64,000 nt of DNA from Uliginosibacterium sp. (GCA_016718265.1 JADKDZ010000005.1:372001-436000); one strand, 5' to 3'; counted from the stretch's first letter, positions 38,562 through 50,721 are shown. The notes: generated by a model from the letters alone, not told the origin. Numbers and translations: made by a program.

Positions 38562-40343
38562 TTATCTCTTTTTCATCGGGGGCAGATCGGTACACACGCC
38601 TTCAAACACTTCTGCAGCCATCCCGATCGATTCGCCCAAGGTCGGGTGCGGGTGAATCGTCTTGCCAATATCCACCGGATCGCAGCCCATTTCGATGGCC
38701 AGGGCAATCTCCCCGATCATGTCGCCTGCATTCGGCCCGACAATTGAGCCGCCGACAATTCGGTGTGTCTCTTCATCGAATATCAGCTTCGTGAAACCGT
38801 AGTCGCAGCCGTTGGCGATCGCCCGGCCCGAGGCGGCCCAAGGGAACTTCGAGACACCGATCTTGCGCCCCGTGGCCTTGGCTTCAGTCTCGGTGACGCC
38901 TACCCAGGCCACTTCCGGCTCGGTGTAAGCCACCCCGGGAATGATGGAAGCATCGAAATAGGACTTCTCGCCCGCCGCAACTTCTGCGGCCACATGGCCC
39001 TCGTGCACGCCCTTGTGTGCCAGCATCGGCTGTCCAACGATGTCGCCAATGGCGAAAATGTGCGGCACGTTGGTGCGCTGTTGCTTGTCGACCGTGATGA
39101 AGCCACGATCCGTGACGATGACCCCCGCCTTCTCGGCAGCGATTTTCTTGCCGTTCGGGCTGCGGCCCACCGCCACCAGCACGAGGTCATATTTCTGTTC
39201 GTCCGCTGGGGCCTGCTCACCGTCGAACTTCACCAGCAAGCCATCGGGGCGCACCGTGAGGCCGACCGTACGCGTCTTGAGCATGATCTTCTCAAAACGC
39301 TGCAGGTTGCGCTTCTCCCACACTTTGACGAGATCGCGGTCCGCGCCCGGCATCAGGCCGTCGCCCATTTCAACCACATCGATCTTGGAGCCCAGCGAGG
39401 AATACACCGTCGCCATTTCCAGGCCGATGATGCCGCCACCAATGACCAGCATGCGCTTGGGCACTGCACGCAGCTCCAGCGCGCCGGTCGAATCGACGAT
39501 ACGCGGATCTTCCGGCAGGAAGGGTAGCTTCACCGATTGCGAACCCGCTGCGATGATCGCCTTCTGGAAGCGGATGATCTTCTTCTCGCCTGACGGCTGC
39601 TGCCCTTCTCCCGTGGTCAGTTCCACTTCCAGGTGATTCGGATCCACAAATCGGCCATAGCCGCGCACGACTTCCACCTTGCGCGCCTTGGCCATGCCCG
39701 CCAGCCCGCCAGTGAGCTTGCCAATGACGGATTCCTTGTGCGTACGCAGGCGATCCAGATCGATCTGCGGCGCCGAGAATGCGACGCCGACGTTGGCGAA
39801 GTGAGCCGCCTCTTCAATCACGTTGGACACGTGCAGGAGCGCCTTGGACGGGATGCAGCCGACATTCAGGCACACTCCGCCGAGCGTGGCGTAACGCTCG
39901 ATCAGCACCGTCTTCATGCCCAGATCTGCGGAGCGGAAAGCGGCCGAGTAGCCGCCAGGACCCGCACCCAGCACCAGCATCTCGCATTCCATATCCACCA
40001 CGCCGGCATAGCTGCCTGCCGAGGGCAGCACGCTGGTAGTCGGTGCGGGCGGCGCCACCGGCGCAGCGGCAGGCACTTGCGGTGCCGGCGCGGGGGCTTC
40101 GGCCACCGCATCCAGCATCAGCAGCACACTGCCCTCGCCCACCCGGTCGCCAACTTTGATCAGCACCTGCTTGATCGTTCCGGCTGCGGTGGACGGCACT
40201 TCCATCGTCGCCTTGTCGGATTCCAATGACGCGATCGGATCGTCGACACTCAGAAAGTCGCCCGGCTTGACGAAGACCTCGATCACCGGCACGTCCTTGA
40301 AGTCACCGATATCCGGCACTTTTACTTCAATCAATTGACTCAT
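38562..40343 (-). CDS. lpdA: Dihydrolipoyl dehydrogenase (E3) with N-terminal lipoyl domain
   Basis: The 593-residue flavoprotein reoxidises the dihydrolipoyl group of the pyruvate dehydrogenase complex. Residues 1-75 form a lipoyl domain (Lys44 in ESDKATMEVP), followed by a Pro/Ala linker, FAD motif GAGPGGY (from about 127), the redox disulfide Cys158/Cys163 in GGVCLNVGCIPSK, the NAD motif GGGIIGLE and the C-terminal HPHPTLGE with the catalytic His. The fused lipoyl domain is typical of betaproteobacterial PDH. The start at 40343 removes a non-homologous extension. Confidence 0.95.
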   Translation of the reverse strand: MSQLIEVKVPDIGDFKDVPVIEVFVKPGDFLSVDDPIASLESDKATMEVPSTAAGTIKQVLIKVGDRVGEGSVLLMLDAVAEAPAPAPQVPAAAPVAPPAPTTSVLPSAGSYAGVVDMECEMLVLGAGPGGYSAAFRSADLGMKTVLIERYATLGGVCLNVGCIPSKALLHVSNVIEEAAHFANVGVAFSAPQIDLDRLRTHKESVIGKLTGGLAGMAKARKVEVVRGYGRFVDPNHLEVELTTGEGQQPSGEKKIIRFQKAIIAAGSQSVKLPFLPEDPRIVDSTGALELRAVPKRMLVIGGGIIGLEMATVYSSLGSKIDVVEMGDGLMPGADRDLVKVWEKRNLQRFEKIMLKTRTVGLTVRPDGLLVKFDGEQAPADEQKYDLVLVAVGRSPNGKKIAAEKAGVIVTDRGFITVDKQQRTNVPHIFAIGDIVGQPMLAHKGVHEGHVAAEVAAGEKSYFDASIIPGVAYTEPEVAWVGVTETEAKATGRKIGVSKFPWAASGRAIANGCDYGFTKLIFDEETHRIVGGSIVGPNAGDMIGEIALAIEMGCDPVDIGKTIHPHPTLGESIGMAAEVFEGVCTDLPPMKKR

Positions 40344-40359
40344 GTTGTCTCCGTCAGCC

Positions 40360-41991
40360 TCAGAGCAATACGCGGCGGAAGTCTTGCAGCACGCCGGCAA
40401 AGTAGGCATTGAAGCGGGCTGCTTCGGCACCATCGATCACGCGGTGATCCCAGGACAGGGACAAGGGCAGCATCAGGCGCGGAGCGAATTCCTTGCCGTC
40501 CCACACCGGGCGAATCTGCGATTTGCACACGCCCATGATCGCCACTTCAGGCGCGTTGATGATCGGGGTGAAATACACGCCACCAATCCCGCCCAGCGAG
40601 CTGATCGAGAAGCAGCCGCCCTGCATCTGGTCGGGCTTGAGCTTGCCTTCGCGGGCCAGCTTGGCAAGCTCGCCCATTTCCTTGGCAATCTCGATCACGC
40701 CCTTCTTGTCGGCATCCTTGATCACGGGGACCATAAGCCCATTTGGCGTATCAGCCGCAAAGCCAATGTGGTAGTACTTCTTCAGCACGAGGTTGTCACC
40801 ATCAAGCGACGCGTTGAAGCTCGGGAATTTCTTCAGCGCGGCCACGGCTGCCTTGATCATGAAGGCGAGCATGGTGAGCTTGACGCCACTCTTCTCGTAC
40901 TCCTTGTTCATCTGCACGCGGAAGGCTTCCAGCTCGGTGATGTCCGCGTCGTCATGATTGGTGACGTGCGGGATCATCACCCAGTTGCGGTGCAGATTGG
41001 CGCCAGAGATCTTCTTGATGCGCGACAGCGGCTGGGTGTCGATGCCGCCGAACTTGCTGAAGTCCACCTTCGGCCAGGGCAGCAGCGAGATGCCACCGAC
41101 AGCACTGCCCGCTGCGCCACCCGCCGCCGGTGGCGCGAGTGTTCCAGCCGCGACCTGCGCGAGAATGCCCTTGACGAAGTTCTGCACGTCTTCCTGCAGC
41201 AAGCGGCCCTTTGGCCCGGTTGCCGGGACCTTGGACACATCCACCCCCAGCTCGCGAGCAAAGCGGCGCACGGCCGGGCTGGCGTGTGCCTTGCCAGCGG
41301 GCGCAGTGGCGCGCTGAGCCGTTTCAGGCGCCGCGGCGCGGGCCGCTGCGGCCGCCCCTGTCGGCGCGGGCGGCACAGCAGGTGCAGCCGCGGAGGCTGC
41401 CGCAGGCGGCAAGGCTGCGGGCACGCCGGCGGCGCTGACGATCACCAGCACATGCCCTTCGGACACGCGGTCACCTTCCTTGACGCGGACTTCCTTCACG
41501 ACACCCGCCACCGGCGAGGGCACGTCCATCGTGGCCTTGTCGGATTCCAAGGTCGCAATCGGTTCGTCGAGCTTGATGGTGCTGCCGACCGTCACAAACA
41601 GCTGGATGATGGGAATGTCTTTGTAATCCCCGACGTCGGGCACTTTGACTTCAACATCGGCACTGGCCGCCGGGGCAGACGCCACGACAGGCGCCGACGC
41701 CACCGGCGCAGCCGCAGCCGCGGGGGCAGGTGCAGGCGCGGCAACAGCCCCGGCCGCTTCGACCACGACCACCGTGGCGCCCTCGCCGACGCGATCGCCG
41801 ACCTTGACCTTGATCTCCTTCACCACACCCGCCACAGACGAGGGCACTTCCATGGTGGCCTTGTCCGATTCCAGCGTCAGCAGCGAATCCTCCAGCGCGA
41901 CCGTGTCGCCGACTTTGACGAGGATCTCGATGACAGGAACATCCTTGAAATCCCCGATATCGGGGACCTTGACTTCGATAAGTTGACTCAT
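40360..41991 (-). CDS. aceF: Dihydrolipoamide acetyltransferase (E2)
   Basis: E2 moves acetyl groups to CoA and forms the PDH core. The 543-residue product has two lipoyl domains (Lys44 and Lys152, each in ESDKATM), Ala/Pro-rich flexible linkers, a peripheral-subunit-binding domain (VRRFARELGVDVSKV) and the catalytic domain with the HRVIDG motif near the C-terminus. It lies between aceE and lpdA on one strand; the aceE-aceF spacer carries a palindromic element. Confidence 0.95.
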   Translation of the reverse strand: MSQLIEVKVPDIGDFKDVPVIEILVKVGDTVALEDSLLTLESDKATMEVPSSVAGVVKEIKVKVGDRVGEGATVVVVEAAGAVAAPAPAPAAAAAPVASAPVVASAPAASADVEVKVPDVGDYKDIPIIQLFVTVGSTIKLDEPIATLESDKATMDVPSPVAGVVKEVRVKEGDRVSEGHVLVIVSAAGVPAALPPAAASAAAPAVPPAPTGAAAAARAAAPETAQRATAPAGKAHASPAVRRFARELGVDVSKVPATGPKGRLLQEDVQNFVKGILAQVAAGTLAPPAAGGAAGSAVGGISLLPWPKVDFSKFGGIDTQPLSRIKKISGANLHRNWVMIPHVTNHDDADITELEAFRVQMNKEYEKSGVKLTMLAFMIKAAVAALKKFPSFNASLDGDNLVLKKYYHIGFAADTPNGLMVPVIKDADKKGVIEIAKEMGELAKLAREGKLKPDQMQGGCFSISSLGGIGGVYFTPIINAPEVAIMGVCKSQIRPVWDGKEFAPRLMLPLSLSWDHRVIDGAEAARFNAYFAGVLQDFRRVLL

Positions 41992-42004
41992 TTCTGTCCT
42001 TAAC

Positions 42005-42075
42005 GTGAATGCTGAATGGTGATGAAGCGGATCGCGGCGGAGGTCCCTCCGCGCGATTCACTATTCACGATTCAC
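42005..42075. repeat. Extragenic palindromic element in the aceE-aceF spacer
   Basis: The spacer holds an imperfect inverted repeat. GTGAAT-GCTGAAT-GGTGAT on the left pairs with the triple ATTCAC words on the right, around the inner palindrome GCGGAGG-TC-CCTCCGC. It fills nearly the whole gap between the aceE stop (42079) and the aceF start (41991). It may stabilise or attenuate the operon mRNA. Confidence 0.55.
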
Positions 42076-42078
42076 TGC

Positions 42079-44751
<2,673 letters not shown>

Positions 44752-45258
44752 CGACTTCTCTCCTTGTTGGCTTCAAGACACCGCCGGTACTGATCTATGC
44801 AGCGGGCGGTCTGAAATAGGCATTCAAGTTTCAGTCCGTTCGTGGCGAGCCGAAAAAATTGTTGCCTGAATTACGACGCTCAGGATTGCAGCACTCTATT
44901 TGAGCGAAGGCAAAACATACCGGCGCTCATTGTGTATTGCAACCCGCTTTTTTCACAATATAAAACAGCCGTTCACTATGTGCAACAAGGAGAGCTGTAG
45001 TTTTCCGGCATTCAAAACCACAGAAAACAGCACAAAATCAAAGTATTGCACCGCAACAACCACAGTCTGTCATCACCTTCTGCTGAATATTCAGTCGCTT
45101 GCCGCGGCGACAATGCGGCCCCAGCACGCCCCGCGTATCTTGCTAGCAGGGGCGCAGCGCAGCGCGTCCGCACTCTCGGGCATGTAAAATTCTGCCTCAT
45201 CCAATGCAGCGGCAGCCTCTCGCCCACTGCGGCTCCCCCACGCTTATCCCGCCACGCC

Positions 45259-46020
45259 GTGACACATCTCGCCACTCTCGCACTACTCCTGATCGTGATA
45301 CTCGCCGCACTCGCCATACTGGCGGCGCGGCAGCGAGCCTCCGCTCAATTCTTTGCACATACCCCCGAAATAGCTTGCGTGCTGGATCTGTCCGGGCGAC
45401 TGGTCCGCGTCAATCCGGCATGGTACGTCCATCTCGGCGGTACCCCACGTACCGTTACCAGGCAAAGGCTGGCAGAGCTTGTTCATCCCGATGATGTCCC
45501 AGCGCTGCAGCGGGGACTGCAAACGCTCGCGACGGGCCATCCGGTGAACATAGACCTGCGCTGTCGCCACGTGAACGGCGACTACCTCGATTTGCTGTGG
45601 CGCGCGCAGCCCGTACTCAAGGACTCGCGCGTGTATGCAACCCTCCATGATCGGAGCGAGCAAGCGCGTACCGAAGAAGGTTTGCGCTCCATGCTCCGCT
45701 TTCGCCAAACGGTCGGCGACTCGCTCGCCTGTGGCATCGCCGTTGTCGACATGTGTGGGCGGATTATCGATACCAATCGGGCCTTTGCGGAATGGGCGGG
45801 GCAGCCCCCCGCTGCGCTGCTCGGTCGTCAGCCGCCGTTTGCGGACGTGTCGGCCGAGAACCGGCAGACATTCAGGTGCGTACTTGCGGGACAGGCGCCC
45901 CGCGATGGAACTCTGCTGCCCGGAGGAAGGGGTGTGCGTCTGTTAAGCACAGCACTGCAGAGCCCGTCTGCCGCCCAGATCGGCTGGGTGCTCTGCGTGA
46001 TAAAAGACAGCCAGCCTTAG
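45259..46020 (+). CDS. Membrane PAS-domain protein lacking a kinase
   Basis: From the GTG at 45259 the 253-residue product has one transmembrane helix (about residues 3-23), a PAS domain (VLDLSGRLVRVNPAW, PDDVPALQRGLQ) and a second PAS-like region (CGIAVVDMCGRIIDTNRAFAEWAG). It ends there with no His-box, ATPase or GGDEF domain. The frame is open upstream to 45046, so the start is uncertain. Only about 110 non-coding bases follow before the regulator promoter. It looks like a sensor kinase that has lost its kinase half, or a stand-alone sensor. Confidence 0.6.
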   Translation: MTHLATLALLLIVILAALAILAARQRASAQFFAHTPEIACVLDLSGRLVRVNPAWYVHLGGTPRTVTRQRLAELVHPDDVPALQRGLQTLATGHPVNIDLRCRHVNGDYLDLLWRAQPVLKDSRVYATLHDRSEQARTEEGLRSMLRFRQTVGDSLACGIAVVDMCGRIIDTNRAFAEWAGQPPAALLGRQPPFADVSAENRQTFRCVLAGQAPRDGTLLPGGRGVRLLSTALQSPSAAQIGWVLCVIKDSQP

Positions 46021-46134
46021 CCATCTGGCCGTGGAAGAAGCGTGTTCATCATGTCTGAACACGCGCCAGCAGTGCGGCGTGCGCACGAAATCCGCGAGAG
46101 GCGATTGCGGATATCACAGTGAGCGCTATTTGGG

Positions 46135-46162
46135 TTGACCCGAATCCTTCGGGAGGTAGTAT
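46135..46162 (+). promoter_or_regulatory. Sigma-70-type promoter of the FixJ-like regulator
   Basis: TTGACC (46135-46140), a 16-base spacer and TAGTAT (46157-46162). It lies 33 bases before the TTG start of the regulator, so the regulator can be transcribed independently of the PAS gene. Confidence 0.6.
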
Positions 46163-46194
46163 CTTCCGGTCTACCTTGCTGCCGGAGAATCATC

Positions 46195-46848
46195 TTGATC
46201 ACGCATCTGCCGCTCAGAGAAGCGCAAACGACCGATGCCAAGCCCGTTGTCTACCTTGTGGATGGCGACAGGGCACATCGGGATTTGCTCGGCCAGTTGC
46301 TTGACGCTGCGGGCTTGAAGTCGCAAGCCTACGCGACTGCGGAAGCCTTTCTTGCGAGCTGGCATCCACACGTGCGCGGTTGCCTGGTGCTGGAGGCACA
46401 ACTCCCTGGCATGAGTGGCACGGAATTGCAGGAACACCTGCGCGCCAAGCATGCCAGCCTGCCCCTGATCTACAACACGGGCCACGGTAGCGTGGCCCTG
46501 GCGGTATCCGCGCTCAAGAAAGGCGCCGTCGACTTCATCGAGAAACCCGCAGACGGCCAACTATTGCTCAAAGCGATTCGCAGTGCCCTGGAAGTCGAGC
46601 AGAAACAATTCGAACACCATCGGCAGGAACTCGACGCCCAGCGCCGCATCGAGCAACTCACGCCACGGGAACGCGAGGTGCTGGAGCTTATCGTCATCGG
46701 CCGCCTCAACAAGCAGATCGCGGACGACCTCGGAATCAGCATCAAAACGGTAGAAGTCCATCGTGCCCGGGTGATGGAGAAAATGGGCGTCAGCTCACTG
46801 GCCGAGCTGGTTCAGCACGTGATGATTTCCACCCCAAAAGAGGCGTAA
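46195..46848 (+). CDS. FixJ/NarL-type response regulator with Glu at the phosphorylation site
   Basis: I place the start at the TTG at 46195, with GGAG 8 bases upstream; 217 residues. The receiver keeps VYLVDGD, the Thr in YNTGHGS and the Lys in DFIEKPAD. The phosphoacceptor position, however, reads LVLEAQLPGMSG: Glu67 (codon 46393-46395) replaces the usual Asp. The C-terminal LuxR-type helix-turn-helix is intact (LTPREREVLELIVIGRLNKQ). An Asp-to-Glu change often mimics the phosphorylated state, so it may be constitutively active. Its targets are unknown; the nearby PDH operon is a candidate. Confidence 0.85.
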   Translation: MITHLPLREAQTTDAKPVVYLVDGDRAHRDLLGQLLDAAGLKSQAYATAEAFLASWHPHVRGCLVLEAQLPGMSGTELQEHLRAKHASLPLIYNTGHGSVALAVSALKKGAVDFIEKPADGQLLLKAIRSALEVEQKQFEHHRQELDAQRRIEQLTPREREVLELIVIGRLNKQIADDLGISIKTVEVHRARVMEKMGVSSLAELVQHVMISTPKEA

Positions 46849-46876
46849 CAGCGCCTGTCTCAATACTGGACGCGCG

Positions 46877-48265
46877 CTAAGCCCGGGATGGCTGCTCTGC
46901 ACGCGGCAGCGTAATGACAAAAGCGACGCCCTGACCGTTCAATCCTGCCGCCACATTCACGGTACCGCCAAGGTTCATCGCCGCCTTCTTGACAATCGCC
47001 AGGCCCAGCCCTGTCCCCGAAATGTCTTGCCCGCCCCCCCGATAGAAGCGCTCGAAAACACGCGCATGCTCAGCAAGCGGGATGCCGGGGCCATCATCCG
47101 CCACGCTTAACTGAATACTGTCTGCCGTCTCTTCCAGGCTGACCACCACCTGCCCACCCACGCGCCCATAGCGAAGCGCGTTATCAATTAGATTGTGCAG
47201 AATCGACTGAAAGGACTCGATTTTGACTCGCCAGTTCAGCTCTTCCGGGGCCTCCAGTGCCAGATCTACTTCGCGCGAAATGGCGGCAGGGGCAAACTGC
47301 GCCAGAATCCCCTGAACAAGACCCGGTAAATTCGCACTCACTTCGGCCTCTTGTGTACCGCGTTCCAGCGACGCCAGCGACAGCAGCTGTTGAGAGAGGT
47401 GGGAAGCCCGTGCAATCGCGCGGTCTAGCGCGAGCTTTGCATCCTGTCTCTCCAGGCCGGACTCCGCCATCGCCAGCACATGGGCTTGCGCACCGATCAC
47501 TGCCATCGGCGTACGCAATTCGTGCGCCGCGTCCTGCACGAACGCTCGCTCTTGCATCACTTTTTGCCGCAGACGAAACAGCAAGCCATCAAATGCGTCC
47601 AGCAGCGGCCGCAACTCCCGATACCGCAAGTCGATTTTCAAGGGTGACAGATCGTCCGGATCACGCGCATGCAGTGCCCGCGCGAGCTGCCGAAGCGGAT
47701 GCAAGCCACGGTAGACGGCCAACCACACGGGCAGAAAAACAAGCGGAAATGACAGAAGCAGATCGGGAAGCATTTCCCTGAGCATCAGCCGAGCGACAGA
47801 CACATCGGGCAACTTCGGCTCCGCAATACGCACAGACCAGCGCACGCCGTCAGCAGCAAACACCCAGAACGGATGCCCCAACATGCTCCTGAGCTGAACG
47901 GACTGCGCTTGTGCAGGCAGAAGTTTTTCACCAAGCCCCGGTGACGCATGAATCAGCTTGCCACTGGCGTGGTCATACAACTGGACTCGAAGCGGATCCA
48001 GCTGAATGGATTCAACTGCGCGGCGCGACTCGTTATATTGCTCCTCAAGGGCGCCGATCAGCTTTGCTGCAAATGCGGGATCGTCAGTACGCACCAGCAT
48101 CCGCGAAACCGACTCCCCGAGCTTCTTCAATTCCCGATTGTCCTCTGTGGCCTGTTTGTACTCATAGAATCCTTTAAGGAGCAGCACCACGCAAACAAGT
48201 GTGAAGGATCCCAGCAGCACCAGGATCAGACGGCGAGCCAAGCTGGGTTCTCGAACCGGCTTCAT
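46877..48265 (-). CDS. Sensor histidine kinase, QseC/TctE-like
   Basis: The 462-residue kinase has two transmembrane segments (about 11-30 and 165-187) around a periplasmic domain, a short HAMP-like linker, the H-box AAHELRTPMAVIGAQ, N-box HNLIDNALRYG, and G-boxes DDGPGIP and GTGLGLAIV. It is complete. The ATG overlaps the stop of the response regulator upstream by one base (TGATG), so the two are translationally coupled. The signal is unknown. Confidence 0.92.
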   Translation of the reverse strand: MKPVREPSLARRLILVLLGSFTLVCVVLLLKGFYEYKQATEDNRELKKLGESVSRMLVRTDDPAFAAKLIGALEEQYNESRRAVESIQLDPLRVQLYDHASGKLIHASPGLGEKLLPAQAQSVQLRSMLGHPFWVFAADGVRWSVRIAEPKLPDVSVARLMLREMLPDLLLSFPLVFLPVWLAVYRGLHPLRQLARALHARDPDDLSPLKIDLRYRELRPLLDAFDGLLFRLRQKVMQERAFVQDAAHELRTPMAVIGAQAHVLAMAESGLERQDAKLALDRAIARASHLSQQLLSLASLERGTQEAEVSANLPGLVQGILAQFAPAAISREVDLALEAPEELNWRVKIESFQSILHNLIDNALRYGRVGGQVVVSLEETADSIQLSVADDGPGIPLAEHARVFERFYRGGGQDISGTGLGLAIVKKAAMNLGGTVNVAAGLNGQGVAFVITLPRAEQPSRA

Positions 48266-48999
48266 CAGACTTCCAGCATGTAGCCGACACCCCGGACCGT
48301 ACGGATGCGGTGTGCGCCGATCTTGCGCCGCAGGTTGAAAATGTGGACGTCGATTGCGCCAAAATCGAGCGCCTCACCCAAGGGAACAAGTCGCTGCGCC
48401 AAGCTGTGCTTGGTGACCACCACGCCAGCCTCGCGCACCAACTCCTGCAGCAGCTGAAACTCGCGCGGAGACAAATTCAAGGGAAGACCATCCAGCTCAG
48501 CAAAATGCCGTTTCGGTTCAAGACGCAGCGCGCCCACCGTCCAAACCTCGCTGGTTTGCCGACAAAAGCGGCGCGTGACGGCCCGTATCCGGCTCACCAG
48601 TTCAGCCATTGCAAAGGGCTTGATGACGAAATCGTCAGCACCAAGGTCCAGCCCTCTAACGCGGTCTTCGACAGATGTGCGTGCAGTAATCACGATGACC
48701 GGGATGCGAACTTCGTCGCTACGCCAGCGCTTGAGAACATCCAGACCAAAAGCATCCGGCAAGCCCAGGTCAAGCAAGACACAGTCATACGGTTCGCTCG
48801 CGATCTGACGGGAGACATCTCCCGCACGCCGCAGCCACTCGCTGGTAATGCCCTCAGCCTTAAGCGCTCGTTGCAGCGCCAAGCCGAGATCAAGATCGTC
48901 TTCGATGATAAGTGCGCATGCCTGAACTGTGCCTGATCCAGGCTTAAGGCTAGCTGAAGAACACTGACAGCGGAACTCATGATTGTTAAGCGGGCGCAA
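48265..48999 (-). CDS. OmpR-family response regulator, QseB/TctD-like
   Basis: The receiver has the acidic pair ALIIEDDLDLG, the phosphoacceptor Asp in CVLLDLGLPD and the Lys in FVIKPFAM. The C-terminal winged helix has LSPREFQLLQELV and VDVHIFNLRRKIG-type segments ending GVGYML. Only a TTG (48999) is found as an upstream start; the first 25 residues have no homology, so the true start may be closer to ALIIEDD. It forms an operon with the kinase and is divergent from the outer-membrane protein gene. Confidence 0.88.
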   Translation of the reverse strand: MRPLNNHEFRCQCSSASLKPGSGTVQACALIIEDDLDLGLALQRALKAEGITSEWLRRAGDVSRQIASEPYDCVLLDLGLPDAFGLDVLKRWRSDEVRIPVIVITARTSVEDRVRGLDLGADDFVIKPFAMAELVSRIRAVTRRFCRQTSEVWTVGALRLEPKRHFAELDGLPLNLSPREFQLLQELVREAGVVVTKHSLAQRLVPLGEALDFGAIDVHIFNLRRKIGAHRIRTVRGVGYMLEV

Positions 49000-49051
49000 A
49001 GATCGCCTTGGCCATACTACACGCTCCTTTTCAACCCAAGCGAGTTTGCAG

Positions 49052-49756
49052 ATGAAACCTTACTATCAATCCCGCTTTCCATCCCGACACGCCCTCAGCT
49101 TCGTTGCCGCACTGCTGTCGTGCGGTATGGTCCACGCGGACCCCGTCAGTCTGGGGCAGGACGGCTCGATCTACGCTGGAGGAAGCTCGTTCGGCGCCAC
49201 CGTGGGATACGGCCAGCGTCTCTCCGATTCTTGGGCCGCTCGGGTCATGATCAACTCGGGTGGCCGCAGTGGCACAGAGAAGGACAAGAACATCGGCGAC
49301 AACCACTATGACGTGAAAGCCAAGATCGGCCCGGGCGCCACGTTGCTCGCGGACTTCTATCCGATCACGGGCAGCGGCTTTCGCCTCAGCGGCGGCATGA
49401 ACATCTCGCGCATCAAAGGAGAGCTCTCGGGGCGCAGTGATGGCGCCGGGGGCTATAACATTAACGGGCACCGATACAGCAGCACCGAAGTCGGCAGCTT
49501 GACCGCACAGATCAAGTTCAACACGGTAAAACCTTATCTCGGTATCGGCTGGGAGTCCAAGGCCTTGGGCGAGAAAGGCTGGCGCTTCGTTTCCGATCTT
49601 GGCTTCATTTATTGCGGCAAAGGCAAGGCGACATTGGATGCCACGGGAGCCGCGGGCAACGCGGCACTACAGCGGGATCTGGCGAGTGAGCGCAAGGACC
49701 TGCAAAAACAGGGCGCGGCCATCGTCGTCGGGCTTGGCGCAGCCTACGCATTCTAG
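49052..49756 (+). CDS. Outer-membrane beta-barrel protein
   Basis: The 234-residue product starts at the ATG at 49052 and has a signal peptide with a cleavage site after MVHA. The rest is amphipathic strands with aromatic and Gly patterns (GGSSFGATVGYGQRL, FRLSGGMNISRIKGEL, KPYLGIGWESKALGEKGWRF) and a C-terminal AAYAF, typical of an OmpW/OmpA-like eight-strand barrel. It is divergent from the QseBC-like pair, which could regulate it. Function unknown. Confidence 0.75.
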   Translation: MKPYYQSRFPSRHALSFVAALLSCGMVHADPVSLGQDGSIYAGGSSFGATVGYGQRLSDSWAARVMINSGGRSGTEKDKNIGDNHYDVKAKIGPGATLLADFYPITGSGFRLSGGMNISRIKGELSGRSDGAGGYNINGHRYSSTEVGSLTAQIKFNTVKPYLGIGWESKALGEKGWRFVSDLGFIYCGKGKATLDATGAAGNAALQRDLASERKDLQKQGAAIVVGLGAAYAF

Positions 49757-49978
49757 CGGGGACCGCCGCCCGAACAGCCGGTCGCGCAGGGCGAGATCCT
49801 TCTCCTCCCTGTCTCCCCGCCCAGCGCGACCCGCCTCCCATGCCACCGCCGCTAAGCGGAACCCTGCTTTGCTCCTAGGACAGAGAGCCAGATCCATCGC
49901 CTGCAGCAGCGTAGGCAGTCGGGAGGTTCGCCTGTATGATCGCTCTACCCTACAGACCGACCCGTTCAGGCTCTTCAG

Positions 49979-50350
49979 ATGCTGCAAAAGCACATCGCCT
50001 GCGTGATCTACGCTGCCCTTCTCGCAGCATGGATCAACGCATTCGCGCCCGCACTGTCCTACTTCTTTGCCAGCGCGGCCGGCAAAGAAGTCGTTGAAGT
50101 CTGCACCTCGTTCGGGCTCAAGAAAGTCCAGCTCGACAGACCCGCGGATTCGTCATCGAGCGGGCACGACGTCCGCTGCCAATTCTGCCTCGCAAGTCTG
50201 GACGCCGTATCCTTCAGCCACCCTGCCACAAGGCAGGCGCTGCTCCCACGCGAGGCGGACTCTGTCGGCTCACCCGCGCACGCGTTCCCGGTTCGGCACC
50301 GGCACGCACCGTCACACCGCCCTCGCGCGCCGCCACTCGCCACCGCATAA
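49979..50350 (+). CDS. DUF2946 family protein
   Basis: The 123-residue product has an N-terminal hydrophobic segment (ALLAAWINAFAPALSYF) that could be a signal peptide or anchor, then EVCTSFG and a RCQFCLASLD motif. These are features of DUF2946, a family often linked to copper or haem copper oxidase surroundings. It precedes the cytochrome bd genes. Its role is unknown. Confidence 0.7.
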   Translation: MLQKHIACVIYAALLAAWINAFAPALSYFFASAAGKEVVEVCTSFGLKKVQLDRPADSSSSGHDVRCQFCLASLDAVSFSHPATRQALLPREADSVGSPAHAFPVRHRHAPSHRPRAPPLATA

Positions 50351-50454
50351 CACCCTTTCAAGGAGTGTGCACCCGAGACGGTGCGCAGATCGTCGCGTGT
50401 GCGCCGTGGGCAAGGTCCACGCACGCACGCCAGACAGGCAATGGAGGCAAGGGC

Positions 50455-50721
50455 ATGCATACCAAATCCGGCAATCCGCTTCAGGATGCACAGGGAATTT
50501 CAGTACCCGCACAAGGTCGGCGTTTACCGCTCTGGCAGGAGATCGCGCTCGCGCTGCTCCTCAAGCTCGCCTTGCTGATCGGCATCAAGCTGATGTTTTT
50601 CAGCCATCCAGTCAGCAAGCACGACGCAGCCGCGCGCTTGAACACCGTGATTGCGGGCGAAGGAGCCATGCCGGCAAGCCCGTCGCATTCCGCCACGCCA
50701 CACAAACCGGAGTCAAAATGA
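50455..50721 (+). CDS. cydP: CydP-like small subunit of cytochrome bd cluster
   Basis: The 88-residue product has one transmembrane helix (about residues 28-48, LWQEIALALLLKLALLIGIK) and KLMFFSHPVSK after it, the pattern of the CydP proteins that precede cydA in proteobacteria. The ATG at 50455 has GGAGG upstream. Its stop overlaps the cydA start (ATGA), so it belongs to the cyd operon. Confidence 0.75.
   Translation: MHTKSGNPLQDAQGISVPAQGRRLPLWQEIALALLLKLALLIGIKLMFFSHPVSKHDAAARLNTVIAGEGAMPASPSHSATPHKPESK

Noticed and set aside
40342..42003. A 553-codon plus-strand frame
   Set aside because: Antisense shadow of aceF; His/Arg-rich composition with no domain.
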